Shown here in pieces: positions 1-10,548 of a stretch of 64,000 nucleotides of DNA. A program made the translations under genes and the position numbers. Where the stretch lies: contig QJPP01007585.1 in assembly GCA_003996215.1 (NCBI GenBank), positions 310,001 through 374,000 on the forward strand, in the 5' to 3' direction. The DNA comes from Jaltomata sinuosa. Taxonomy: Eukaryota; Streptophyta; Magnoliopsida; Solanales; Solanaceae. The notes below the pieces were generated by a model. The model did no database searches and was not told where the DNA came from. It worked only from the letters and a program-made list of their open reading frames with translations. Numbering within the stretch: the stretch's first letter is position 1; each line of letters starts with the position of its first letter.

Positions 1-1124
1 CCAAAAATCCCCTTTTCTATCAACAAAATACTAAAAACGGCCCCCCTGGGCCATGCAAATTTAGAAAAACTGTCGGTAGTGACTCACAGCAAAAACTGTA
101 GTAAAACATGTAGGGGAAAACCTTTTTCATGGATGATATGCTCGCACACTAATATAAAAGTAGCCCAATGGCTCACAACAATTCCTATCAGCCCTACACA
201 GGCCCAATAGCTACTCAGCAAACATAACCAGCCTAAAAGGATAATCTCTATGTCCGGGACTCGCGGACATTCCCAAATAGCCCACCATCTATGTTCCAGA
301 GTCAATACAAGGCCACACAGGACCACAAAGGTAATATACATTACTACGCGAATACTACAAACAACATATGAAATAGACGGACGAAAGGCGGACAAGGTCT
401 GGGGTACCAACCTATAACAACCCATCCAAGGATGCTAATTAATGCAGTTATAGCCTATATACGCAGAGTCTAGATAGGGGAAAACCATAACCTACTTGTC
501 GTCCGATGAATAGCTACGGGGACGGCGTCGTCCAGGCTCGAACTGCTCTGGGAAGCTCCAAATCGCAAAACCACTATCAATATAACAATCTACAGCTTAA
601 AACAAGACTAACGATACCCATAATGCCAAAAATATACCCGGGTTGAAATCCGGGTCACAAACGGGCCCGTGGGCCTCGTAACCCAAAACCGGAAATGAAA
701 AACACACCCGTGTTCCTTACCATCCCGGGAGCACATGCTCAAAAATTGAGAGGAAACGGACAACAATTAGGGCTCAAAACACCCCGCAAATCAAGGAATT
801 AAAGAATGAAATTCGTGGAAGAAATCGAAAAAATCACGAAAGAACTTACCCGATTTAGAATCCAACAAACGCTCAAGATTCAACGAATATTAACCTCCAA
901 GCTGTTGGTAATGATCAAGGTGATTTATGGAGGTTTTGGGTTCATCATCCATGGAGAATTCAGAATTTAAAGAGAGGGTTTATCGGATTTAGGAGTCCAC
1001 AAACGAGCATGGATCGACAAAATATTATCCTCCAAGTAGTTATATGGATGTTTTTCAGAGCTATTTTAATGGAGAATATGGTTTTGGGGTTTTTAGAAAT
1101 AAAGGGGAGAAGAGGGCTGGCCAG

Positions 1125-1131
1125 CTATATA
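1125..1131 (-). promoter_or_regulatory. Putative LTR TATA box (Element A, 3' LTR)
   Basis: The minus strand reads CTTATATAGC immediately downstream of the GC-rich array at 1136-1253. The same arrangement is at 8362-8368 in the other LTR. It is about 840 bases from the minus-strand start of the LTR, plausible for a U3 promoter in such a long LTR. No transcript evidence is available. Confidence 0.45.
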
Positions 1132-1135
1132 AGGT

Positions 1136-1253
1136 GCCAGCGCCCAGGGGCCAGGGCGGCCCAGGCGGCCAAGGCGCATGAGGCGCGTGGGCACAGGAGG
1201 CCAGGGCGCATGGGCACAGGCGACCAGGGCGCATGGGGCGCATGGGCACAGGC
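1136..1253. repeat. GC-rich short-motif array, short allele
   Basis: Irregular repeats built from GCGCATGGG, CACAGG and GGCCAGGGC units, 118 bases long. The equivalent array in the other LTR (8373-8617) is 245 bases. Open reading frames across it on both strands are low-complexity products of the repeat. Confidence 0.85.
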
Positions 1254-1966
1254 GCATGGTGCTGCCCACACCAGCAACCAGCAACCAATCCTTAGGCAAA
1301 TTTTCACAAGATGGGTCCTCGGGAATGCATCCGGGGTCCCGCGAACACAAACGACTTGACCTATTCGACTAGAAACGGCGTTCTGGATCCAATGGAATCG
1401 ACGAAAATCCCATAGGATGTCAATTTAACAAAAAGTGGGCCCCACGCCCAAAATTAACCTTTAGCCAACTATTCCCAAAATGGAACCCAATGGCCAAAAT
1501 CAAGTCCGGAAGCCTAGGGACCCAAACCAATAGTCCCTCTAGCCTAAACTCGACATTCCGGAGCTAAAAGCACTGACGGAATTTCCATCCGAGACCGTCC
1601 TCTCCGAATGTTTATCAAAGTCAACCAAACAAGCCTAACTGGCCTGAAAACACAGAACGAGAGAGAATTCCAAGCTAAGAAGCTCCCGGATCCTAACCAA
1701 AGGTCCCTCTAGACCAAAGTTCACGCTCCGGAGCTAATGGAACTGTCGAAATTCGATTCCGAGCACGTACACCCAGGATGTTGACTGAAGTCAACGATTT
1801 CAAAAGCTAAAAGCTCTAAAACAAGGAATGGCCAAAAAGACCAAGCAAATGGTCGGGCACCAAACTACCGGTCCCAGCAAGCCATAAATGACTTGGGGCC
1901 GCTACATGCAAGCTCTAACAGTACAAGAAAGGAAAACACGCGTAAATAACCGGAAGGGTCATTACA

Positions 1967-4739
1967 TCATCCACTACTAAACAGACTTTCGTCCCCAAAA
2001 GTCAGGAAAGAAGGAAAGACTAGAGATCAAAAGAACAACGGGTACAAGGCCCGCACTATTCTCTCGGACAACCCGGGTAGCCTCCTCGGCTAGACGGCAC
2101 CCAACAAAACAGAACCAATGAAAAGCAACCTAGCCTAACTCTGTACTAGCCAAGCTAGAACCCAAACTTAAAGTCCAAAATTCAAAGGGTCTGCCAACCC
2201 AAACTGAACCTCGAGAACCTCAACCGGAAAGCACTGACACAACACCAAAACCAGAGAAGCAAGGCGATCAACACACAGAACTCGAATCTTCAAAACCACA
2301 ACCAAGTTTGCCGAAAAAGCCAACAACCAAAACTCTAACTCATGAACCCGCTGACCCGCAAAACCCTTTTATTCTGAGCCAAATCCTTCTGTGCCTTAAT
2401 CATGAAACTTCATAAAAGCTGAACATTCGAGCCACTATCGAAACATCAACTGACACACTGGAGATCCATAGCTCACGCTTATACTCTACCACAGACGAAT
2501 TGACCTTTTATACTCAAGTTATATCGAAGTCAAGCTATAGTCTACTAGCCTTGACATCCAAAATAACAATCCGAAGCATATCATCAAAAGTTGTAGTTAC
2601 CTTCCCCGACTGACCATCAACAAATGAACGAACACTTTTGCTAACATCAAACTCGATAATTGAACCCAGCTGAACCAACCATCTGAACCCGACTGAACTT
2701 TGCACACCAAAGTTAGGGAAGGCACATGTGGATACCTTGTGTTGACGGAGAACTTCCAAACTGTAGAATGAACCCAACTGCCGCACCATGCCGAGTCTGA
2801 GTCAACTGGAAGCGAATGAACCAGGGCAACCTGCCCAACAGACCCAAAACCAAAACTAAGCCTCTGCAAGAAGTGTGGTAAGCCTACCACGAGGTCTGTA
2901 ACCACCAACTAAGCTCCAAACACTCGAATACTGCATAAATTCTAGAATCACTTTACAAATCTCAAATTATGAAGAAATCAACCACGCTGAGAATATCAAG
3001 TCAGAACTCCTCGTATGCAAGGAAAGGGTTTCTGGGGTTCAAAGTTGCCATCTAGACATGGAAATTTACATATAACTTCAACACAACCCCTTGGCTCGAA
3101 TCAACCGCTCTACCAAATCTGAACACAACAAACTATTTCGAAGCATATATCATACCGAACTTTTAGTCCATACTGGCTGAGTCTAACCAACACTGGGACC
3201 CCACATAAACAACAACCCCGGAAGAACTAACTGAACAAGCTTTCAAATCCTGGGCAAACGAATGGCTATTATCAGTCTCTACGTATCATATGAGCTCAAA
3301 ATAGCCTTGCTAGTCTTAACCCGCACAAGCTGACCACATAAAGCATACACCACTGCTGAAGCTCAAACTTATGCTGCTGAGTCTGTCCAACCATGGTAGA
3401 AGAACCTCGTACTAACTAGAACACTGCTGAAATCTAGAATATCTTGCCTCTTGCAGAGGTTAGCCAAGTAATATGTGTCCAAGGCCAATAGCTGCATCCA
3501 CAACTGAAGTAAAAGAAGCTAAGTTGCCCGCACCCACTGCCTTCTGGCACTAGGATGCTGCAACCAAATCGAAACTGCCACAAACCATCCGATGTAACCT
3601 GCCAAGTTATGATTCTGAACACCGACTTTCAAAACTGCCAACCAAAGCCTTGCTCAAACCCTTATGCTTCCAATGAACCCTTAAGAACCCAAGCCAACTA
3701 GGCCTGAAAATACAAGTTGCCAACACCGCAGCTTCTACTGAAACAAAAACCAATCGATGGAAAACCCACGACAATGTGTAGACAGTTGGATCGAATCATC
3801 AACACACAATCCCAAAGCAAACCTTCATCGCCACCTCATGCAACTACGAGGACACTTAAACACAAACAAAGAGTCATCTCCCTTCTTTTTCAACTAAACA
3901 AAAATGCTTCCTTAGCACATACTAAACCTTAAAAATCCTTTCTCCAATAAGAACCTAAAGCCATTACCTTACTACTCATGGCTACACGTCAAATTCAATA
4001 AGGCAGGAGAAGAATGGGCCGGATGCCCAACTCACCCGAAATGCTTACAAATACAACCTAACCATGAGGTTACGATTAACACTTAGTTGAAAGTGCTTAA
4101 AGTAAAGACCCAATCACAATGCCAACATCCAGAGCTCATCGAAAGAACTACGATCAAGATTCATTCAAACTGGAGCTAGGGATACAACAAAACACCCAAT
4201 GGACCAGGAAGTGGATGAGAATATGGGAACAACCCACATACCTACCAACCTCCTAAACTAATCAACAAAGAGGGTCGACTCTAGGCACTCGGGAGACCAA
4301 ACCAATCTATGCACACTACCATAACCAATATCTCCCAACTGAGGCAAAATCTTAACTCCGGCCCAACTACTGGTAATACATTGAACCATCACACGGATCT
4401 CTAGCCATGCTAGATAACGGCCTAGGCAACAACCATCTAGGACCGCTCAACAAAGAAAACCCAACCAAAAGTCCAGAATCACAATGAAACAGGGGTAACC
4501 CAACTAGAAATAGAATAACAAGAACTACCCACGAGCTACAACTCCGGGAAAATACCTCTCAAGGCTAACTTACCCCCATCCACTACTAAAGAATAAACTA
4601 CCAATAAAATAACACATCAGTACTACAATTTGGGTAGCCAAACAACTTAAACAAATAGCAGGTAGGCATATAAGAATATAAATGACTGAAGGGATAGAAT
4701 CGCAACGCGAGCAGGACTATCACAAGTCAAAGGTAGAAA
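1967..4739 (-). pseudogene. Element A internal region with integrase-tail remnants
   Basis: No intact frame. Near 2050-2105 the minus strand still encodes a decayed version of the C-terminal chromodomain-like tail of Element D integrase: the core EEAT is recognisable, but the following Trp codon has become CGG (Arg). Near 3370-3430 a short block resembles the region before the integrase zinc finger of Element D. Between these I recognise no RT, RNase H or catalytic integrase. Element F has the same arrangement, so this truncated internal region was probably inherited by a non-autonomous lineage rather than formed here. Confidence 0.6.
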
Positions 4740-5340
4740 AAGCCTAACCTGGAGCAACGATATCAGAAACCTCTACCTCTGGCCCACCAAGAGGAGTATC
4801 AAGTTGATGGGATATAACTCTGGGCTGAGTAGTCGAAACTAAAGACCTAACCGGCCCTCGCCGGGGACAATATCTATAAAGGTAACCAATCTATCCACAG
4901 TGATAACAACCAGGCTGTCTGGGATACATAATCCTGGGGAAATTCCTAGCAAAGTACCCATGCTCGCCACACCAAAAACAGCCTATACCAGATGAAGCCC
5001 AATGGGATAATCTCACTTCGTACTCCAATACTGAAAGACAACCCTGCTGAAGAACTAGAAGCTCAACTATAACTTAAGCACCACTCATAGAACCAGGTAC
5101 TGGAACACTCACCGGAGGACTCAGAGTCCTAACCATGGTGTCCTGAAGCATTGAGGTCGCTATAAATCCAATCGGAGGTTGGGCTGACCCTACACCCCCT
5201 ATCTACTGTAGTAAACCCTCACTCTGGAGTCCTGGCGCTAGTGGAAGCACTGAAGAAATAGGCACAGAAGCCTCAGCCCCAACCTCTATCGCATTCGTCT
5301 GAGGAATTCGAGAATGAATGAACAACCGAAGTTTAAAAGT
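4740..5340 (-). pseudogene. gag remnant with two CCHC zinc knuckles (Element A)
   Basis: Minus-strand translation at 4939-4980 gives CFWCGEHGYFARNF, a nucleocapsid zinc knuckle with the His and last Cys positions altered. At 4867-4908 a second one reads CYHCG, a stop, then IGYLYRYC. The two are about 30 bases apart and in the order expected for the end of gag. Upstream sequence to about 5340 corresponds to the gag start of Element F. Element D has only one knuckle, so the tandem pair separates this lineage from D. Several stops show it is not expressible as one protein. Confidence 0.65.
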
Positions 5341-5498
5341 CAATAGATCCAGGAACGCACGATGAGGAGCCAAGAAGATGAAATATTTCCTAACAATGCC
5401 CTGTAGCCTCCCGCAGATAGGATACGGACGTTATCGTACTGATCCACGAGACTCTACTTAGACAGTTGCTTCTGTACCATGACACCAGTGAACCTAGA

Positions 5499-5510
5499 GC
5501 TCTGATACCA
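5499..5510 (-). promoter_or_regulatory. Primer binding site, tRNA-iMet (Element A)
   Basis: The minus strand reads TGGTATCAGAGC, the standard complement to the 3' end of plant initiator tRNA-Met, three bases from the LTR start at 5514. This fixes the element orientation and the LTR boundary. Confidence 0.92.
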
Positions 5511-7061
5511 AGCTGTCACGACCCGATTTCTCAAGTCATGATGGCACCTACAATCCCCCAGTAGGACCAATTCCCGTAGCCCAGAACGATTAGTAATGGG
5601 CCACTACCTAACCAAAACGCACCAGCAAGCAGAAATAAGCGAAGGCAAAACTCGAATATAAATACATAAAGGAAACTACACCACCCCAAGACTTGGTATC
5701 AATAGTACAGAAGCTTCTAATAGGATACAAGTGCTAGTAGTAACAAAATACAACATAAATTGCCTCCGAAAGTACAAGGAGCAACAGTACAACAGATGAG
5801 ATGTGGACAAGCCCCGACCGTCAGGCGCTCACCCCAGTCTCACAGATCTAAAAGCTACACGAGTCTCCAACGTGATCAACGGCGAAAGCTCAGCTAATAT
5901 CTGCACAAAAAGTGCAGAAGTGTAGCATGAGCACCAAAACCACGAGTACTCAGTAGGTATCATAGGCCGACTGAGTGCATATAAGATATAAAAGCAGTAA
6001 GTAACAGATAGCAAGAAAGCAGTCACTGAGGCAATAAGCAAGGCACAAGGAGCTAGCACAGATCATCCATAACCAAGAGCTTCAAGTAACACATGCTAGC
6101 ACAGAGATACAATTACACATGATCACAGGTGAAGGAAAGGAGAACGCACCTGGAGTCCTTGCACAACAATATAAGTAAGTAGAAAGAGAGTTAAGAAAAT
6201 AGCGGTATACCGGTAACCTCAAGTGGAAGGAAAAGACGGAGAGCAGTCTAACATACTCAAAATGGAATCAACCAGTATAAGAAAATCATAACACCAATCC
6301 AATCATATGATAGCATAACCAGGGAATCACCTCACAAGTACAACTCTAGGATGAAATAACTAGGCCACAATAACCGAGAGATACCACTCAGCTTCCCACC
6401 AGAATAGAAGTCTCACACTCTGCTCAGAAGGCCACACAAAAGTGCCTCAATAAGATAGGACTCTAAAGCCCTCTCAATAATCAAAAATCCCACAACCAAA
6501 GCCTCAACAGGCTAGCCATCACTAATCTTTCAAGAACCGGGTGCCAAGACAAGCTCTAAGTAAAAATAGGAGTAAATATAGTCTACCTACAGTCCCAACG
6601 GCCGCCCATACAACCGAGGAACACAATCAAGTGAAAACAAACCCTCTGGCATCCCATACTACCAGAGCGTACACTGAACACACAACAAACAAGGGTGGAA
6701 TCCAATGCATGATATGATATGATGTGGAATAGAACCTCTGTATGTACCTCCTCCGGTGCCAATCAGGCCCAGCAGGTAAGTTCCATGGAAGGACTCAGCT
6801 TGTATACCTCTACTCCACCGTATACCCTTCCCTACGGTGCACGCAGCCCAAAGCCCCAGGCCCGGAGTGGCAAGGTCCATGGAGGTCCCCGACCCCATAC
6901 TAAAACTCAGTATCAAGACATGTCATCCGGAACCAAGTCCGGGATCAAGATAGAGACCCAGTCTCAAGTATGCATGCCTAGACCCCGTCCAGGACTAAAG
7001 TAGTAGAAAATGCCTCAAAAACCCCTCCAAGGATGCCCGGGCGTAACTGGGTCTAAAACTG

Positions 7062-7199
7062 TAATAAATCAAGTCTAGTGCTCCGCCCCACAGAGACTAG
7101 TATCAGTAATAAAATCAAGTCTGGTGCTCTTCCCCGCAGAGACTAGTATCAGTAATAAAATCAAGTCTGGTGCTCTGCCCCGCAGAGACTAGTACCAGT
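7062..7199. repeat. 46-bp tandem repeat, 3 copies, inside LTR
   Basis: The string TCAAGTCT begins at 7069, 7115 and 7161, giving a period of 46. Units differ at only a few positions and share a CCCCGCAGAGACTAGTA core. Element D has only one comparable segment, in altered form. Confidence 0.9.
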
Positions 7200-8361
7200 A
7201 ATAAAATCAGTGCGAAAACATCCAAAAATCCCCTTTTCTATCAACAAAGTACTAAAAACGGGCCCCCTGGGCCATGCAAATTTAGAAAAACTGTCGGTAG
7301 TGGCTCACAGCCAAAACTGTAGTAAAATATGTAGGGGAAAACCTTTTTCATGGATGATATGCTCGCACACAAATATAAAAGTAGCCCAACGGCTCACAAC
7401 AATTCCTATCAGCCCTGCACAGGCCCAATAGCTACTCAGCAGATATAACCAGCCTAAAAGGATAATCTCTATGTCCGGGACTCGCGGACATTCCCAAATA
7501 GCCCACCATCTATGTTCCAGAGTCAATACAAAGCCACACAGGACCACAAAGGTAATATACATTACTACGTGAATACTACAAACAACATATGAAATAGACG
7601 GACGAAAGGCGGACAAGGTCTAGGGTACCAACCTATAACAACCCATCCAAGGATGCTAATTAATGCAGTTATAGCCTATATACGCAGAGTCTAGATAGGG
7701 GAAAACCATAACCTACCTGTCGTCCGACGAATAGCTGCGGGGACGGCGTCGTCCAGGCTCGAACTGCTCTGGGAAGCTCCAAATCGCGAAACCACTATCA
7801 ATACAACAATCTACAGATTAAAACAAGACTAACGATACCCATAATGCCAAAAATATAACCGGGTTGAAATCCGGGTCACAAACGGGCCCGTGGGCCCCGT
7901 AACCCAAAACCAGAAATGAAAAACACCCCTGTGTTCCTTACCATCCCGGGAGAACATGCTCAAAAATTGAGCGGAAACGGACAACAATTAGGGCTCAAAA
8001 CACCCCGCAAATCAATGAATTTAAAGAATGAAATTCGTGGAAGAAATCGGAAAAATCACGAAAGAACTTACCTGATTTAGAATCCAACAAACGCTCAAGA
8101 TTCAGCAAATATTAACCTCCAAGCTGTTGGTAAAGATCAAGGTGATTTATGGAGGTTTTGGGTTCATCATCAATGGAGAATTCGGAATTTAAAGAGAGGG
8201 TTTATCGGATTTACGAGTCCACAAACGAGCATGGATCGACAAAATATTATCCTCCAAGTAGTTGGGATGAACAATGGTTATATGAAGGTTTTGAGAGCTA
8301 TTTTAATGGAGAATAACGTTTTTGGGTTTTTAGAAATAAAGGGGAGAAGAGGGCTGGACAG

Positions 8362-8368
8362 CTATATA
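8362..8368 (-). promoter_or_regulatory. Putative LTR TATA box (Element A, 5' LTR)
   Basis: CTTATATAGC on the minus strand, directly downstream of the GC-rich array, as in the other LTR. This is the copy that would drive the element RNA. In the older relative F the same site has decayed to CTTAAGAAGC. Confidence 0.5.
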
Positions 8369-8372
8369 AGCT

Positions 8373-8617
8373 GCCAGCGCCCAGGGGCCAGGGCGGCCCA
8401 GGCGCACCAGGGCCTAGGCTGCCAGGGCGCATGGGGCGCATGGGCGCAGGGGCCAGGCGCATGGGGCGCATGGGCGCAGGCGCATGGGGCGCACGGGTGC
8501 AGAGGCACAGGCGGCCAGGGCGCATGGGGCGCATGGGGCGCATGGGCACAGGCGGCCAGGGCGCATGGGGCGCATGGGCACACGCGGCCAGGCGCACCAG
8601 GGCACAGGCGGCCAGGC
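8373..8617. repeat. GC-rich short-motif array, long allele
   Basis: About 245 bases of irregular GCGCATGGG, GCGCAGG and CACAGGCGGCCAGG units. It is twice as long as in the sister LTR, so the array changed length after the two LTRs were made. Overlapping frames here on both strands are repeat artefacts. Confidence 0.88.
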
Positions 8618-9330
8618 GCATGGTGCTGCCCACACTAGAAACCAGCAACCAATCCTTAGGCAAACTTTCACAAAATGGGTCCCCGGGAACGCATCCGTGG
8701 TCCCGCGAACACAAACGACCTGAGCTAATCGACTAGAAACGGCGTTCCGGATCCAATGGAATCGACAAAAATCCCATAGGATGTCAATTTAATTAAAATT
8801 GGGCCCCACGCCCAAAATCAACCTTTAGCCAACTATTCCCAAAATGGAACCCAATGGCCAAAATCAAGTCCGGAAGCCTAGGGACCCAAACCAATAGTCC
8901 CTCTAGCCTAAACTCGACATTCCGGAGCTAAAAACACTGACAGAATTTCGATCCGAGACCTTCCTCTCCGAATGTTGATCAAAGTCAACCAAACAAGCCC
9001 AACTGGCCTGAAAACACAGAACGAGAGAGAATTCCAAGCTAAAAAGCTCCCGGATCCCGACCAAAGGTCCTTCTAGACCAAAGTTCACGCTCTGGAGCTA
9101 ATGGAACTGTCGGAATTCGATTCCGAGCACGTATTCCCAGGATGTTGACTGAAGTCAACGATTTCAAAAGTTAAAAGCTCTAAAACAAGGAATGGCCAAA
9201 AAGACCAAACAAATGGTCGGGCACTGAACTACCGGTCCCAGCAAGCCATAAATGACTTGGGGCCGCTACATGCAAGCTCTAACGGTACAAGAAAATCAAA
9301 CACGCGTAAATGACCGGAAGGGTCATTACA

Positions 9331-9760
9331 GCATTAGAGATGAAAAAATAAGAGGGGTGTATGAGAAGAAGGAAAGAGGGGAGGCGGTGGTGTTGGAGAA
9401 GAAGAAGGGGGGGCAGTGGTGGAGGAGAAGGGGGGAGGGAAAGCGGCATTGTTGGAGTAGAAGAGAAGGGGAGGGGTGGGGTATTGGAGAAGAAGAAATT
9501 AAAGGGGGTGGGGCATGGATATTTTTTTAATATATTTATTTTATTATATAACATTCATATTAGTGATGTGGCTCTAATATGGCGAAGATGTGGCGCTAAC
9601 GTGGTAGTGACATGGTGTGTGTGTAATGCACTTGCCATTGTGAGACTAGGATTATATTTTTAAGAGTGTTTTTAGTCACTTAAAAGTTGTTAAGGGAGGT
9701 ATTTAATTGCTCGTGAAATTTAAGTGCTAAAGTATGTTGTGCAGCCAAGATTAAAAGGTT
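9331..9760. other. Purine-rich tract and unassigned sequence
   Basis: Starts with the presumed target duplication GCATT of Element A. From about 9345 to 9515 the plus strand is nearly all G and A (GGAG, GAAGAAG and GGGG blocks). AT-rich sequence follows, without a convincing gene. It may be the start of the Element B LTR or older DNA; I could not pair it with a second copy. Predicted proteins across the tract are low complexity. Confidence 0.5.
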
Positions 9761-10425
9761 TTTTTATGTATTTTCTCTTGATTATTTGTGCATAAAATTG
9801 ATTATTAAGTGTGGATCCATTGAATTCTTCGAGTTTTAATTAAATAATTGATGGTTCTAAATATTAATTTAGACCTCTAGTTTTGGTTTTGCCTGAGGAA
9901 GAAGTCTAAAATTTTGCAAGGGTTCAAGGTGAGGATTTGGAACTTTCCCATCTAAGGGTTAATGCTAGGAATAGCTTAACCCACTTAAGCTATTTGGTTG
10001 TTTAGCGGTATAGACCTTGGGGTTTGAGAAAAATCTAAGGAAAATATGCTTATTGGTTGAATTTTTTTTGACATAGTTAGAACCAAGGCTATCCTCACTA
10101 TAATACTGATAAAGACAAATAGTTAACCCTAATTGCAAGTAATTTCCCCATAGGAAGCACACCCCTAGTTTTCCTAACTTGATAGTTCAATAACTGTGTT
10201 AACATTGTCACTTGCTACTATTGATAATTAGTTGTTCACACACTTCTCCTAATTATACTTTCTCATTGTTTAATACAATTTGCATGCTCTAGTGATTCAA
10301 TTAACAAAATTCAGAAAATCTAACTCTAATCCTTGTAGGATTCGAACCCAACTCATAGTTAGGTAAATGTTTTGCATACGACCATTTACACCTCCTTCAT
10401 TGGAGAGTGACTTTAGACGTTACCA
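9761..10425 (+). repeat. Element B 5' LTR, 3' part (start unresolved)
   Basis: The last 100 bases align in layout with the end of the Element E LTR read on its coding strand: a GGATTCGAACCCAACT block, an AGTTAGG block, a CGACCATTTACACC block, then GACGTTACCA ending in CA. In E the matching sequence ends in CATCA just before its primer site. I could not find the partner 3' LTR by eye, so the left boundary is a guess. Confidence 0.55.
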
Positions 10426-10429
10426 AAAA

Positions 10430-10446
10430 TGGTGTTATTTTCGAGA
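10430..10446 (+). promoter_or_regulatory. Decayed tRNA-Asp primer binding site (Element B)
   Basis: Reads TGGTGTTATTTTCGAGA where Element E has TGGCGCCGTTGCCGGGG. Of 17 positions 9 match, and 7 of the 8 differences are C-to-T or G-to-A, as expected from decay of methylated cytosines. It lies 4 bases after the LTR end. Confidence 0.6.
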
Positions 10447-10548
10447 TTAAAAATTAATTACCATATTTTGTTTACTCATTCACATTAGTTGCACCTTGTT
10501 GTTTTACTTTACTTTGTTTTTTATTTTTGTGTTTGAGTAGGTGAAGTA

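Larger units (their letters stand above)
1..1966 (-). repeat. Element A 3' LTR (partial)
   Basis: Base 1 aligns with base 7222 of the right LTR and the match continues to the LTR end at 1966 (ATTACA). The main length difference is a GC-rich array near 1136-1253, which is about 127 bases shorter here. Just inside the element, on the minus strand, TTTAGTAGTGGATGA precedes the LTR. The same string occurs in Elements D and F at this position, so it is probably the plus-strand primer zone, although it is not a pure purine tract. Reading frames here come from the GC array and are not genes. Confidence 0.92.
1..9330 (-). mobile_element. Element A: non-autonomous Tekay-like Ty3/Gypsy element, left end outside window
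   Basis: Two copies of one long terminal repeat in direct orientation (1-1966, cut by the window edge, and 5514-9330) flank about 3.5 kb of degenerate internal sequence. The right LTR starts TGTCACGACC and ends GGTCATTACA. A primer binding site complementary to the tRNA-iMet 3' end abuts it on the minus strand, so the element reads right to left. GCATT at 9331-9335 is the expected right target duplication; its partner lies outside the window. The internal region keeps gag remnants with two zinc knuckles and a decayed integrase tail, but I find no reverse transcriptase. Family: the LTR ends match those of Element D, a Tekay chromovirus in this window. Confidence 0.9.
5514..9330 (-). repeat. 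Element A 5' LTR, 3817 bp
   Basis: Runs from TGTCACGACC at 5514 to GGTCATTACA at 9330, with TG...CA ends. It contains a three-copy 46-bp repeat (7062-7199), a TATA-like box (8362-8368) and a GC-rich array (8373-8617). The first 340 bases nearly match the LTR starting at 63661 (Element G). Both ends resemble the LTRs of Element D, but the middle differs, so the LTRs look modular. Confidence 0.93.

Noticed and set aside
1009..1372. Overlapping open frames on both strands in the GC-rich part of the LTR
   Set aside because: They are products of a low-complexity GCGCATGGG array, differ in length between the two LTRs and resemble no protein.
5690..5720. TTGGTATCA inside the Element A LTR as an additional primer site
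   Set aside because: It lies 180 bases inside the LTR, matches only 8-9 bases and is not next to an LTR end.
8373..8617. Regular repeats that might suggest a CRISPR array
   Set aside because: Units are short, irregular and contiguous without unique spacers, and lie in a plant LTR.
8231..8736. Several overlapping frames, up to 138 codons, with His/Ala/Pro or Gly/Arg repeats
   Set aside because: Same GC array inside the Element A LTR; frames on both strands arise from the repeat and have no independent support.
9279..9554. Frames of about 90 codons over the purine-rich tract
   Set aside because: Lys/Glu/Gly or Pro/Ser/Leu low complexity from a GA-rich run on opposite strands.
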